Shown here in pieces: positions 55,384 through 62,471 of a DNA stretch of 64,000 bases (positions are counted from its first letter, which is position 1; every line of letters begins with the position of its first letter). The notes below the pieces were generated by a model that was given only the letters and a program-made list of their open reading frames with translations, had not been told where the DNA came from and made no database searches. The position numbers were made by a program, and so were the translations under genes. The DNA is from Denitratimonas sp037478135 (GTDB taxonomy: Bacteria > Pseudomonadota > Gammaproteobacteria > Xanthomonadales > Xanthomonadaceae). Where the stretch lies: NCBI RefSeq assembly GCF_037478135.1, contig NZ_JBBHDV010000001.1, positions 124,001 to 188,000 on the forward strand, in the 5' to 3' direction.

Positions 55384-55860
55384 ATGAATATTTCACGAAT
55401 TCTTGTTGCGCTTGTGTCTTTGGGTTTCTTGGGTTCTGCCGTTGGTGCTGAGCTCCTTTTGACTGATGACGGCCTGTCCAAGAGCCGCAGCGCAGGAAAG
55501 ATGGTGGCTCTCGATGTGGTGAGCAACGGTGACCTGAGTGGTTTCGACTTCATTATTCCGGTGCCCAAGGGGGCGAAGGTAGACACTTCCAAGTGTCTGA
55601 GCGCATTGCCTGCGGGCTTCGAGGGGCGCTGCAAGCATAACGAAGGGGAGATCGCAGTTATCGCGATTTCGATGAATGCCAAGGCGCTCCCTGCTGGGGT
55701 CCATTCCATTGGTTCCATTGCTATCTCGGGCGCTGATTTTTCTGCTCGCACCAATGTCAAGTTCAACGCTGTTGGGGCGGATGCGAGTGTGCTGAATTCT
55801 AGTGTTGGTCTGAATGCACCCGGAAACTCAAATGATGGGCGTTCTGTCAAGACTCGATAA
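55384..55860 (+). CDS. Small exported cohesin-like protein
   Basis: The 158-residue protein has a signal peptide (MNISRILVALVSLGFLGSAVGA), then a single beta-sandwich. VALDVVSNGDLSGFDFIIPVPKGAKVD and EIAVIAISMNAKALPAGVHSIGSIAISG follow the cohesin pattern. That pattern is a strand with xLSGFDF, a strand-turn replacing the usual yDpsvl, and a G-x-x-x-I-x-x-I late strand. Two cysteines (~residues 71 and 83) may pair. Gene spacing is 26 bp after the dockerin gene, with GGAG before the ATG. Codon use is less GC-biased than in the surrounding genes. The cohesin call is by pattern and context. Confidence 0.6.
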   Translation: MNISRILVALVSLGFLGSAVGAELLLTDDGLSKSRSAGKMVALDVVSNGDLSGFDFIIPVPKGAKVDTSKCLSALPAGFEGRCKHNEGEIAVIAISMNAKALPAGVHSIGSIAISGADFSARTNVKFNAVGADASVLNSSVGLNAPGNSNDGRSVKTR

Positions 55861-55903
55861 GACAGTGGGTAGTGGTATTTTTTCACACGGAGTGATGGTT
55901 TTT

Positions 55904-57142
55904 ATGAACATTAAGAACTTGGCATTGGCAGTAAGTTCTGTGCTGCTACTTTCTAGTGCAGCAGTCGTTAACGCACAGTCGATCAACATCGGTTCGGCAT
56001 CGGTGCCGACAGCAGGTGGTGGTGCGGCAGCCGTTCCGGTATCTTTTGACCCGGAAGGTGTTGATGTTGGCGCATACAATACGGTTTTTTCGTACGACAG
56101 CACCATTCTCGATGGTGACCCGACCTCGAGCACTACTCGCTGTGTTGTTGATCCCGGTACGACCACGATTTCGGTTGCCCGTTTCAGCGCTGATGCCCTG
56201 CCGCTTCCGGCAGAGGAGCTTTGCGTTGTGACTTTTGATGTCACGGCTGGCACTGCTGTTGGTGCGTATCCGTTGGCGCATGATCCGGCACCGGTTTCTA
56301 CCGCATTCTTTGATATGGCTGCGGTTGGTATTGGTGGTAGCGTAAACGACGGCGAAATCAACGTCGTCGCCGAAGGCCCCCCGACCCTGACCTTCGACAC
56401 CACGCCGGTTGCACTGCCTGCTGGCCCGTACGGCAGCACCCAGACCGGCACCATCCCGGCCAACTTCACGCCCAGCACCGGTGACTACAGCGTCGACTTC
56501 AGCTGTGTCGCCCCGGCCGGTTTCACCGTTGCTCCGACCAGCGGCAGCTACGACAACACCGACACCGCTGCGGATGACCTGACCGTCAGCGCCACGCTGA
56601 CCGATGCTGCCCAGAGCGGCGATGTGGTCTGCACCGTGACGCCGGAAGGCGGCTCCGCCACCACCTTCACCATCCCGGTCAGCGCTCCGGCGGGTGCCGA
56701 AACCGCTCCGGTTCTGGATCCGGACCCGGCTAGTGGTGGCACCGTCACCGTTGGCGGCGGTGCTCCGGGCAGCAACGGTACGGGCACCCTGGTCGTCACC
56801 CCGGACGGTGGCGCAGGTACGGACGTGGCTGATGTGACCTGTACGGCCAGCGCTCCGGTGTCGATCTCGCCGGCTTCGCTGACGTTCCCGGTTGGCTCCT
56901 CGCCGCAGAACTTCACCGTCACGGTGCCGCTGACCGATGCCGCCCAGACCTTCCCGGGTGCCATCACCTGTTCGGGTACTGATGGCAACGGCATCTTCGA
57001 GTGGGTCTTCGACGTGTCGGCTCCGGCCGGTGTCGCAGCCCCGACCTTCATCCCGGCTACCTCGCTGTGGTCGAAGTTCGCCCTGATCGGTGTCTTCGCT
57101 GCACTGGGTCTGCTGATGGTCGGCCTGCGCCGCAACCACTGA
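55904..57142 (+). CDS. Cohesin-like surface protein with IPTL-CTERM-type sorting signal
   Basis: The 412-residue protein has a signal peptide (NLALAVSSVLLLSSAAVVNA), then a cohesin-like domain at ~25-155 (INIGSASVP, AAAVPVSFDPEGVDVGAYNTVFSYDSTIL, LCVVTFDVTAGTAVGAYPL). Two Ig-like repeats follow (~160-265 and ~270-378), each with a cysteine pair and ending VSAPAG. The C-terminus from residue 383 is IPATSLWSKFALIG, a hydrophobic helix and GLRRN. This is the tripartite layout of IPTL-CTERM exosortase substrates: motif, membrane helix, basic tail. ATG 55904 is chosen; 55895 is in frame. It likely anchors partner proteins at the cell surface. A strong terminator follows. Confidence 0.75.
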   Translation: MNIKNLALAVSSVLLLSSAAVVNAQSINIGSASVPTAGGGAAAVPVSFDPEGVDVGAYNTVFSYDSTILDGDPTSSTTRCVVDPGTTTISVARFSADALPLPAEELCVVTFDVTAGTAVGAYPLAHDPAPVSTAFFDMAAVGIGGSVNDGEINVVAEGPPTLTFDTTPVALPAGPYGSTQTGTIPANFTPSTGDYSVDFSCVAPAGFTVAPTSGSYDNTDTAADDLTVSATLTDAAQSGDVVCTVTPEGGSATTFTIPVSAPAGAETAPVLDPDPASGGTVTVGGGAPGSNGTGTLVVTPDGGAGTDVADVTCTASAPVSISPASLTFPVGSSPQNFTVTVPLTDAAQTFPGAITCSGTDGNGIFEWVFDVSAPAGVAAPTFIPATSLWSKFALIGVFAALGLLMVGLRRNH

Positions 57143-57165
57143 TCCACGCAACACCGCTGAACCGG

Positions 57166-57195
57166 AAAGGGCGCCTTCGGGCGCCCTTTCTTTTT
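57166..57195 (+). terminator. Rho-independent terminator of the dockerin/cohesin operon
   Basis: AAAGGGCGCC-TTCG-GGCGCCCTTT (57166-57189) is a perfect 10-bp stem with a stable tetraloop, followed by CTTTTTG. Confidence 0.93.
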
Positions 57196-57227
57196 GTCCG
57201 CACCCAATCACCACACCCCAAAATGCC

Positions 57228-57375
57228 CATGGGTTGGCGGTGACACCGGACTTGATCCGGGGGGCAAGGCTTTGATGCTGGACCTATCCGGAAGCTTGGC
57301 GACACGGAGGACACCCCGCCGTCGGGCATCGCCCCACTCAGCCCGAACTATGCGAGGCTGTCTCCGCTTTCACTG
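57228..57375 (+). repeat. Dispersed two-hairpin repeat, copy B
   Basis: It has the same order as copy A: GGGTTGGCGGTGACACCGGA with TTGATCCGGG, then ACACCCCGCCGTCGGGCATC and CTCAGCCCGAACTATGCG. Copy B ends about 70 bp before the antitoxin gene. Confidence 0.75.
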
Positions 57376-57443
57376 ACTGCTCGGCACGACTGAAGCCGCT
57401 CGCATGGCTGGCCGATGGTGGAAAGGTGGCCTACACTAAAACG

Positions 57444-57668
57444 ATGAAAACCCTCGTACCCGACTTCCGTGCCATGTCCGTTGCCGAACGTATCCAGCTT
57501 GTGGAAGACATTTGGGACAGCATCGCCTTGGACACTCCGGCTTCCGTCCGCTTCACAGCAGCGCAACGCGAGGAACTGCGCCGCCGCGTGGCAGCGCATG
57601 ATGCCGATCCAGGTTCTGCCGTGGAATGGGATATCGTGCGCACCGAGCTTTTTCAGCACAATCACTGA
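57444..57668 (+). CDS. Addiction-module antitoxin (short RelB/StbD-like protein)
   Basis: The 74-residue protein matches the addiction-module family with DFRAMSVAERIQLVEDIWDSIA near the start, LTxxQ-like FTAAQREELRRRVAAHDADPGSAVEWDIV. Such antitoxins bind and silence ParE/RelE toxins and repress their own operon. The ATG at 57444 fits the family length; an upstream GTG at 57426 is in frame. No Shine-Dalgarno is seen. The stop overlaps the toxin start as TGATG. Confidence 0.85.
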   Translation: MKTLVPDFRAMSVAERIQLVEDIWDSIALDTPASVRFTAAQREELRRRVAAHDADPGSAVEWDIVRTELFQHNH

Positions 57669-57985
57669 TGCGCGTCCGCTTCAGACCAGAGGCACGTGAT
57701 GAAGCGCTTGAGGCAAAAGCCTGGTACGAAAGATGCTCACCGGGCCTGGGGCTCGAGTTTGCACGGGCACTTGAGGCAGCAGTTCAATCCGTACTTCGGG
57801 CGCCATTGACGTACCGAATCCTTGAGGGCGAATGTCGTTGCAGCTTTCTGCGTCGCTTTCCCTATTCGCTTGTTTACCGCCCTGAGCCAGACGGAATTCT
57901 CGTGGTCGCGGTGTTCCACCATCGCCGCGATCCTGCTACTTGGCATGATCGTGTCGCAAGAAAGCCGGACTCGAGGCCTGGATGA
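57668..57985 (+). CDS. ParE/RelE-family toxin
   Basis: The 105-residue protein begins VRFRPEARDEALEAKAWYERCSPGLGLEFARALEAAV and has FLRRFPYSLVYRPEPDGILVVAVFHHRRDPATW, the usual ParE order of two helices followed by an antiparallel sheet. Toxins of this group inhibit gyrase (ParE) or cleave mRNA on ribosomes (RelE); the LVYR...VAVFHHRRDP end is more ParE-like. It overlaps the antitoxin by one base. Repeat copies B and C flank the pair. Confidence 0.88.
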   Translation: MRVRFRPEARDEALEAKAWYERCSPGLGLEFARALEAAVQSVLRAPLTYRILEGECRCSFLRRFPYSLVYRPEPDGILVVAVFHHRRDPATWHDRVARKPDSRPG

Positions 57986-58032
57986 TGTCGATACCCCAGT
58001 TCCCCACTCCTAAACCCGATACGGCGGGAAAC

Positions 58033-58170
58033 CATTCATAGGTTGACGCTGACCCCGGACTTGATGCTTGGCGGGTCCGAAAGCGCGGTGACACCACAGA
58101 CACCCCGCCGTCGGGCATCGCTCCGCTCAGCCCGACCTGTGTGGTGGCTGACTTCGTTTTCACAGGTTGA
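58033..58170 (+). repeat. Dispersed two-hairpin repeat, copy C
   Basis: ATTCATAGGTTGACGCTGAC is followed by a diverged first stem and by CACCCCGCCGTCGGGCATCG with CTCAGCCCGACCTGTG. It lies between the toxin and Uma2 genes. Confidence 0.75.
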
Positions 58171-58270
58171 GAACACTGGAGTGGGGAGCTGCGCAGTGCC
58201 ACAGCGCGCCGGCTTCTGCCGCAAACCCATGCGATACACTGTCACAAGGTTTCCGCACCCGGAGAGTGTC

Positions 58271-58879
58271 ATGGCTGAATCTGCGATGTCGTTGCCGATG
58301 AGCCGTTCCGAGTTTCTGGCTTGGGAACACGAGCAGTTGGAGAAGCACGAGTTCTGGCAGGGCGAGGTGTTCGCCATGACCGGTGCCAGGCAGGCGCATG
58401 TGATGGTGGCACTCAATGTCGCCACTTTGCTGAAGTCGCATCTGCGCGGCAAGCCGTGCCGGGCCTATATCTCCGACATGCAACTGGAGGTGGAGGCTGC
58501 CGATGCGGTCTATTACCCCGATGTGGTCGTCAGTTGTGATCCGGCGGATCTGCTGGCCGAGCGTGTGCTGCGGCGACCCACCGTGGTGATTGAGGTGCTG
58601 TCTGACAGCACTGCCGCCTATGATCGCGGGGTCAAGTTCGCGGCCTACCGGAAGCTTTCCAGCCTCAAGGAATATGTGCTGATCGATCCGGAGCGGCGTA
58701 CGCTGGAAATCTTCCGCCGTACCGAGCAGGACGACTGGCTGCTGGTCACCCGTGATGCCGCGCGTGGGCTGGTGTTGCCGTCGCTGGCGTTCGAGGCCGG
58801 GCTGGATGCCGTGTTTGAGGACCTGGATACGCTGGAACCAGCCGCAGCTCAAAGCGACCCAACCACACCATCGGCTTGA
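58271..58879 (+). CDS. Uma2-family (DUF820) PD-(D/E)xK endonuclease-fold protein
   Basis: The 202-residue protein has MSRSEFLAWEHEQLEKHEFWQGEVFAMTGA, then YYPDVVVSCDP (the active-site aspartate near residue 84) and VVIEVLSDSTAAYDRGVKFAAYRKL, where IEVLS carries the E-x-(S/K) part of the nuclease core. Uma2 proteins are abundant in cyanobacteria and scattered elsewhere; their role is unsettled. The ATG at 58271 has GGAG ten bases upstream. A single-copy gene between repeat copies C and D. Confidence 0.85.
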   Translation: MAESAMSLPMSRSEFLAWEHEQLEKHEFWQGEVFAMTGARQAHVMVALNVATLLKSHLRGKPCRAYISDMQLEVEAADAVYYPDVVVSCDPADLLAERVLRRPTVVIEVLSDSTAAYDRGVKFAAYRKLSSLKEYVLIDPERRTLEIFRRTEQDDWLLVTRDAARGLVLPSLAFEAGLDAVFEDLDTLEPAAAQSDPTTPSA

Positions 58880-59234
58880 CGCTTCCGTCCCTCCCGGCCC
58901 ATGCCCGATTTCCAGCAACGTAGGATTGACGTTGCCAAACCGCGTAATGACCACTTGCACCTGGCCGTTGTAGGTCGGATCAAGCCGCAACGCGGCGGAG
59001 CCGACGTTCGGGGAGTGTCGCCCTATAAGGAATGTTGGCTTTGCGGACAGCTTGTCGGGCATCGCTTCGCTCAGCCCGACCTATGCGGTGGCTGCTTCCG
59101 CCGTCAGAGGTGAATATGGCTCGGTCAGGAACGTCGGCTCCGCACCTTCGGCGCTTGAGCCGACCTGCGGACCATCCGCTCTCATGCGGTAAGCGATGGA
59201 GCCGGAGTTCTTCCGGACAACGTTTCCGGCAGGG
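58880..59234. other. Repeat-rich gap between Uma2 and the lipoprotein gene
   Basis: No gene is supported in these 355 bp. It contains a GTAGGTCGGATCAAGCCGCA element near 58969-59010 with a facing GCCGAC arm, the partial dispersed repeat D, and a GTCGGCTCCG...GAGCCGAC palindrome at about 59132-59163. Confidence 0.55.
59053..59110 (+). repeat. Dispersed two-hairpin repeat, partial copy D
   Basis: The 3' half only: TTGTCGGGCATCGCTTCGCT followed by CAGCCCGACCTATGCGGTGG, with the GTCGGGC/GCCCGAC stem intact. Confidence 0.7.
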
Positions 59235-59753
59235 TCATTTGCTGGAAATGTCGGTGGGCGTTATGCCAGTGACTCCCTCGCAGCGGTTGTCCACGCATTG
59301 GCAGCCGGTCAGCGAGGGGAAGCCGCAGATGCTGGAAAGCCCCGACGCGGCGCATTCGGCCTGGACCTGTTCCGGGAAGGTGGGGCTGTCGACGTTGACG
59401 CAGGCCGGGTAGTAGCCGCAGCAGTTGCCGACATTCTTGATCGTGCAGTCGGCATCGGTGCGGCAGCTGTAGTCCACGCCTGCGGCATCCGGACCTGATG
59501 CCGGGTTGGCGATGACGCCGATGATGGGTGCTTCTTCCTCCACTGGTTCTGTCGGGAGGTCGGGTGGGGAAAGGGCGGGTGCCGGCTGCGAGGGGTCGAC
59601 GCCATCGTCCTGTTGCACGGCAGACGGTGGCGCGGGCTGATCCTGCGACTGTGGCGCGGCGGTTGTCCGGTCAGACGGCGTGGATGAAGGTGGCGCCGAA
59701 CAGGCCAGCAGCATCAGGGCCAGCGAGGAGGAAAGCAACAGGCGAAGGCGCAT
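59235..59753 (-). CDS. Cysteine-rich lipoprotein of unknown function
   Basis: The 172-residue protein has a lipoprotein signal with lipobox LMLLAC (lipidated cysteine at residue 18), a Pro/Ser/Gln-rich spacer (~20-80), and a C-terminal cysteine-rich domain. Cysteines occur as YSCRTDADC, GNCCGYYPAC, AECAASG, SICGF and GCQCVDNRC, enough for several disulfides. The pattern recurs in small exported proteins of this family but no function is known to me. The ATG at 59753 lies beside an 8-bp inverted repeat (ATGCCTGG/CCAGGCAT) whose loop holds the GGAG Shine-Dalgarno, as if start access were structured. Confidence 0.75.
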   Translation of the reverse strand: MRLRLLLSSSLALMLLACSAPPSSTPSDRTTAAPQSQDQPAPPSAVQQDDGVDPSQPAPALSPPDLPTEPVEEEAPIIGVIANPASGPDAAGVDYSCRTDADCTIKNVGNCCGYYPACVNVDSPTFPEQVQAECAASGLSSICGFPSLTGCQCVDNRCEGVTGITPTDISSK

Positions 59754-59908
59754 CCAGGCATCTCCATCGAGAGAATGCCTGGATTGTCACGGCTGCCTGG
59801 CATCGCGTCCAGTTCATGTCTGGCCCGATCCGCCTTTTCCTGCGAGGGGATGTCAAGGAATAGGGAACATCGGCAGCTGAGCATAAGGCGCCAGCTGACG
59901 ACGAAGTC

Positions 59909-61633
59909 TTACTTGGCCCAGGTATCGCGCAGGGTCGCGATGCGGTTGAACACCGGCGCTTCGGCACGATGGTCGTGGCGTTCGGTGACGAAGTAGCCGG
60001 TGCGCTCGAACTGGAAACGGGTTTCCGGCTCGGCCTGTGCCGCCGCCGGTTCCACATAACCGCGCACCACGCGGCGCGAATCCGGGTTCAGATAGTCGCG
60101 GTAGGTCTTGCCGTCGGCATCGTTGTCCGGATCGGGCACGGTGAACAGGCGGTCGTAGAGCCGGATTTCCGCCGCCACGCCCTGGTTTGCGCAGACCCAG
60201 TGGATCGTGCCCTTGACCTTGCGATCGACGGCATTGCCGCCGGGTCGGGTTTCCGGATCCAGTGTGCAGCGCAGTTCGATCACGTCCTCGCCCTGCTTGA
60301 TGACCTCATCGCAGCGCACGATGCCGATGCCGCGCAGTCGTACTTCGCCGCCGGGGATCAGGCGCTTGAAGCCCTTGGGCGGCACTTCCGCGAAATCGTC
60401 GCGCTCGATCCACACCTCGCGCGAGAACGGCACCTGACGGGTGCCGAGTGCATCGTCCTTGGGATGGTTGGGGAATTCCAGCGATTCGCTGTGGCCCTCG
60501 GGCAGGTTGGTCAGCACGAGCTTCAGCGGCTCGATCACGCCCATGCGGCGCGGCGCCACGGCGTCCAGATCCTCGCGGATGCAGCCTTCCAGCACGCTGT
60601 AATCGATCAGCGAGTTCTGCTTGGAAACACCGATGCGCTCCACCAGCAGGCGCAGCGCCGAAGGGGTGCAGCCGCGTCGGCGGATGCCCTGCAGGGTCGG
60701 CATGCGCGGGTCGTCCCAGCCATCGACGAGCTTGTCTTCCACCATCGCCAGCAGCTTGCGCTTGCTCATCACCAGATAGTTGAGGTTGAGCCGGGAAAAC
60801 TCGATCTGACGCGGTTTGGCGGCGGTGTTGGGCAAGCCCTTGGCGACCAGCGGTGCCATCAGTTCCGGGTTGCCGGCCAGATCCACCTTGTCCACGCACC
60901 AGTCGTAGAGCGGGCGGTGGTCCTCGAATTCCAGCGTGCACAGCGAATGGGTGATGCCTTCCACCGCGTCGCCCAGCGCGTGCGCGATGTCGTACATTGG
61001 ATAGATGCACCAGGCATCGCCGGTGTTCTGGTGCGGCACGTGCTTGATCCGGTATAGCGCCGGGTCGCGCATATTGATGTTGCCGCTGGCCATGTCGATC
61101 TTCGCGCGCAGGGTGCGGGCACCGTCGGGGAATTCACCGGCGCGCATGCGGCGGAACAGGTCGAGGCTTTCTTCCGGGCTGCGCTCGCGGTACGGCGAAT
61201 TGCGCCCCGGTTCGGTCAGCGTGCCGCGGTATTCGCGCACCTGCTCGGCGGTCAGATCGCAGACATAGGCGTCGCCCTGGCGGATCAGCTTTTCCGCTGC
61301 CAGGTAGAAGATTTCGAAATAGTCCGATGCATGGCGCAGCTCGGCCCATTCGTAGCCCAGCCAGCGCACATCGTCCTGGATCGCCTGCACGTATTCGGGA
61401 TGCTCGCGCGCCGGGTTGGTGTCGTCGAAGCGCAGGTTGCAGCGCCCGCCGAATTCCTGTGCGATGCCGAAATCCAGGCAGATCGCCTTGGCATGGCCGA
61501 TGTGCAGATAGCCGTTGGGCTCGGGCGGGAAGCGCGTGCGGATCGCGGTGTGCTTGCCGCTGGCAAGATCCTCGCGGACGATCTGGCGGATGAAATCGTT
61601 GCGCTCGGGCGCGGCGGGCGTGGCGTCGGACAT
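59909..61633 (-). CDS. glnS: Glutaminyl-tRNA synthetase
   Basis: GlnRS charges tRNA-Gln. The 574-residue class I enzyme has RFPPEPNGYLHIGHAKAICLDF with the HIGH motif near residue 39, LRFDDTNPAREHPEYVQAI, YPMYDIAHALGDAVEGITHSLCTLEF and VMSKRKLL, the KMSKS-like loop near residue 265. An anticodon-binding beta-barrel pair follows. The ATG at 61633 is preferred; the frame extends to 61684 with no homology. A Nudix gene lies upstream in the same direction. Confidence 0.96.
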   Translation of the reverse strand: MSDATPAAPERNDFIRQIVREDLASGKHTAIRTRFPPEPNGYLHIGHAKAICLDFGIAQEFGGRCNLRFDDTNPAREHPEYVQAIQDDVRWLGYEWAELRHASDYFEIFYLAAEKLIRQGDAYVCDLTAEQVREYRGTLTEPGRNSPYRERSPEESLDLFRRMRAGEFPDGARTLRAKIDMASGNINMRDPALYRIKHVPHQNTGDAWCIYPMYDIAHALGDAVEGITHSLCTLEFEDHRPLYDWCVDKVDLAGNPELMAPLVAKGLPNTAAKPRQIEFSRLNLNYLVMSKRKLLAMVEDKLVDGWDDPRMPTLQGIRRRGCTPSALRLLVERIGVSKQNSLIDYSVLEGCIREDLDAVAPRRMGVIEPLKLVLTNLPEGHSESLEFPNHPKDDALGTRQVPFSREVWIERDDFAEVPPKGFKRLIPGGEVRLRGIGIVRCDEVIKQGEDVIELRCTLDPETRPGGNAVDRKVKGTIHWVCANQGVAAEIRLYDRLFTVPDPDNDADGKTYRDYLNPDSRRVVRGYVEPAAAQAEPETRFQFERTGYFVTERHDHRAEAPVFNRIATLRDTWAK

Positions 61634-61730
61634 GGCCTTGGTCGGATCAGATGGCAAAGAGTCCAAGTTTAACCTGCCCGGCACGTGTGGGGCGTGATGG
61701 GCAGGTGTCTGCTCCGTGATCGCGCCCCGC

Positions 61731-62291
61731 CTACGCGCTGATGTGGTTTCCGGCCAGCCAGCGTTGCGCCATGCGTTGCAGTGACGGGGTGTCGCCGGGG
61801 GTCTGTGCCATTTGTGCGATCGGGCGCCAGGCCAGGGCGATGGATTCCTCGCTGACCGAAAAATCCTCGTTCTCGCCGGCGTACACCACGAAGCGCACGT
61901 CGTAATGCCAGTGCGCCGGTTCGTCGCCGCGTGCCGGAATCAGATGGCGGTCCAGATCGAAGATCTCCGGTGCCACACGCAGCCCGCTCAGGCCGGACTC
62001 TTCCTGCGCTTCACGCAAGGCCACCCGCGCCAGATCCGGGTCGCCATCGGCGTGGCCGCCGGGTTGCAGCCAGCGTCGCAGCTTGCGGTGATGGGTCAGC
62101 AGCACACGCTGATGGTCGGCACTGACCAGCCAGGCCGAGCCGGTGAAATGCCCGGGCGGGTGGTGGCGGTGGAACACGTCGGGATGCGATTGCAGGAAGC
62201 CGATGAAGTCCTCGGCCGTGGCGCTGTCAGCCGGATGGCGGCGGACGTGATGGTGCAATGCGGCGAGCAATGGGGTGTCAGGCGTTGGCAT
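61731..62291 (-). CDS. Nudix hydrolase
   Basis: The 186-residue protein has a Nudix box GGHADGDPDLARVALREAQEESGL around residues 90-113 (G-x5-E-x7-REUxEExGU, with D in the first variable acidic place). PAHWHYDVRFVVYAGENEDF and EESIALAWRPIAQM follow. The N-terminal ~55 residues (LHHHVRRHPADSATAEDFIGFLQSHPDVFHR) are an extra helical domain found in this subfamily. Substrate unknown. It reads towards glnS with 97 bp between them, and is divergent from the permease. Confidence 0.88.
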   Translation of the reverse strand: MPTPDTPLLAALHHHVRRHPADSATAEDFIGFLQSHPDVFHRHHPPGHFTGSAWLVSADHQRVLLTHHRKLRRWLQPGGHADGDPDLARVALREAQEESGLSGLRVAPEIFDLDRHLIPARGDEPAHWHYDVRFVVYAGENEDFSVSEESIALAWRPIAQMAQTPGDTPSLQRMAQRWLAGNHISA

Positions 62292-62401
62292 GTGAGGGAT
62301 GGCTCCATGTGGCGGTGCAATAAGGGTTTGCGCAGGATCGGCGATGTGCGCGAGTGTGCTTGCTGCGCCCGCTAAGTGCGGGTTAAGGTTTCCGTCGCGT
62401 C

Positions 62402-62427
62402 GCGGTGGGCAAGTCCCACCGCTTTTT
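62402..62427 (+). promoter_or_regulatory. Intrinsic-terminator-like hairpin in the permease leader
   Basis: GCGGTGGG-CAAGT-CCCACCGC (62402-62422) is followed at once by TTTTT. It is 45 bp upstream of the permease ATG. The upstream gene is divergent, so there is no plus-strand gene for it to terminate, which suggests attenuation. A weak promoter TTGCTG-17-TTAAGG lies at 62360-62388. Confidence 0.6.
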
Positions 62428-62471
62428 GATTGTGCCGCCATCCGATGCGGCGAGGGCGAGGGGAACATCGC

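Noticed and set aside
54509..57142. A cellulosome
   Set aside because: No glycoside hydrolase or carbohydrate-binding module of a cellulase type is present; only cohesin- and dockerin-like modules are seen.
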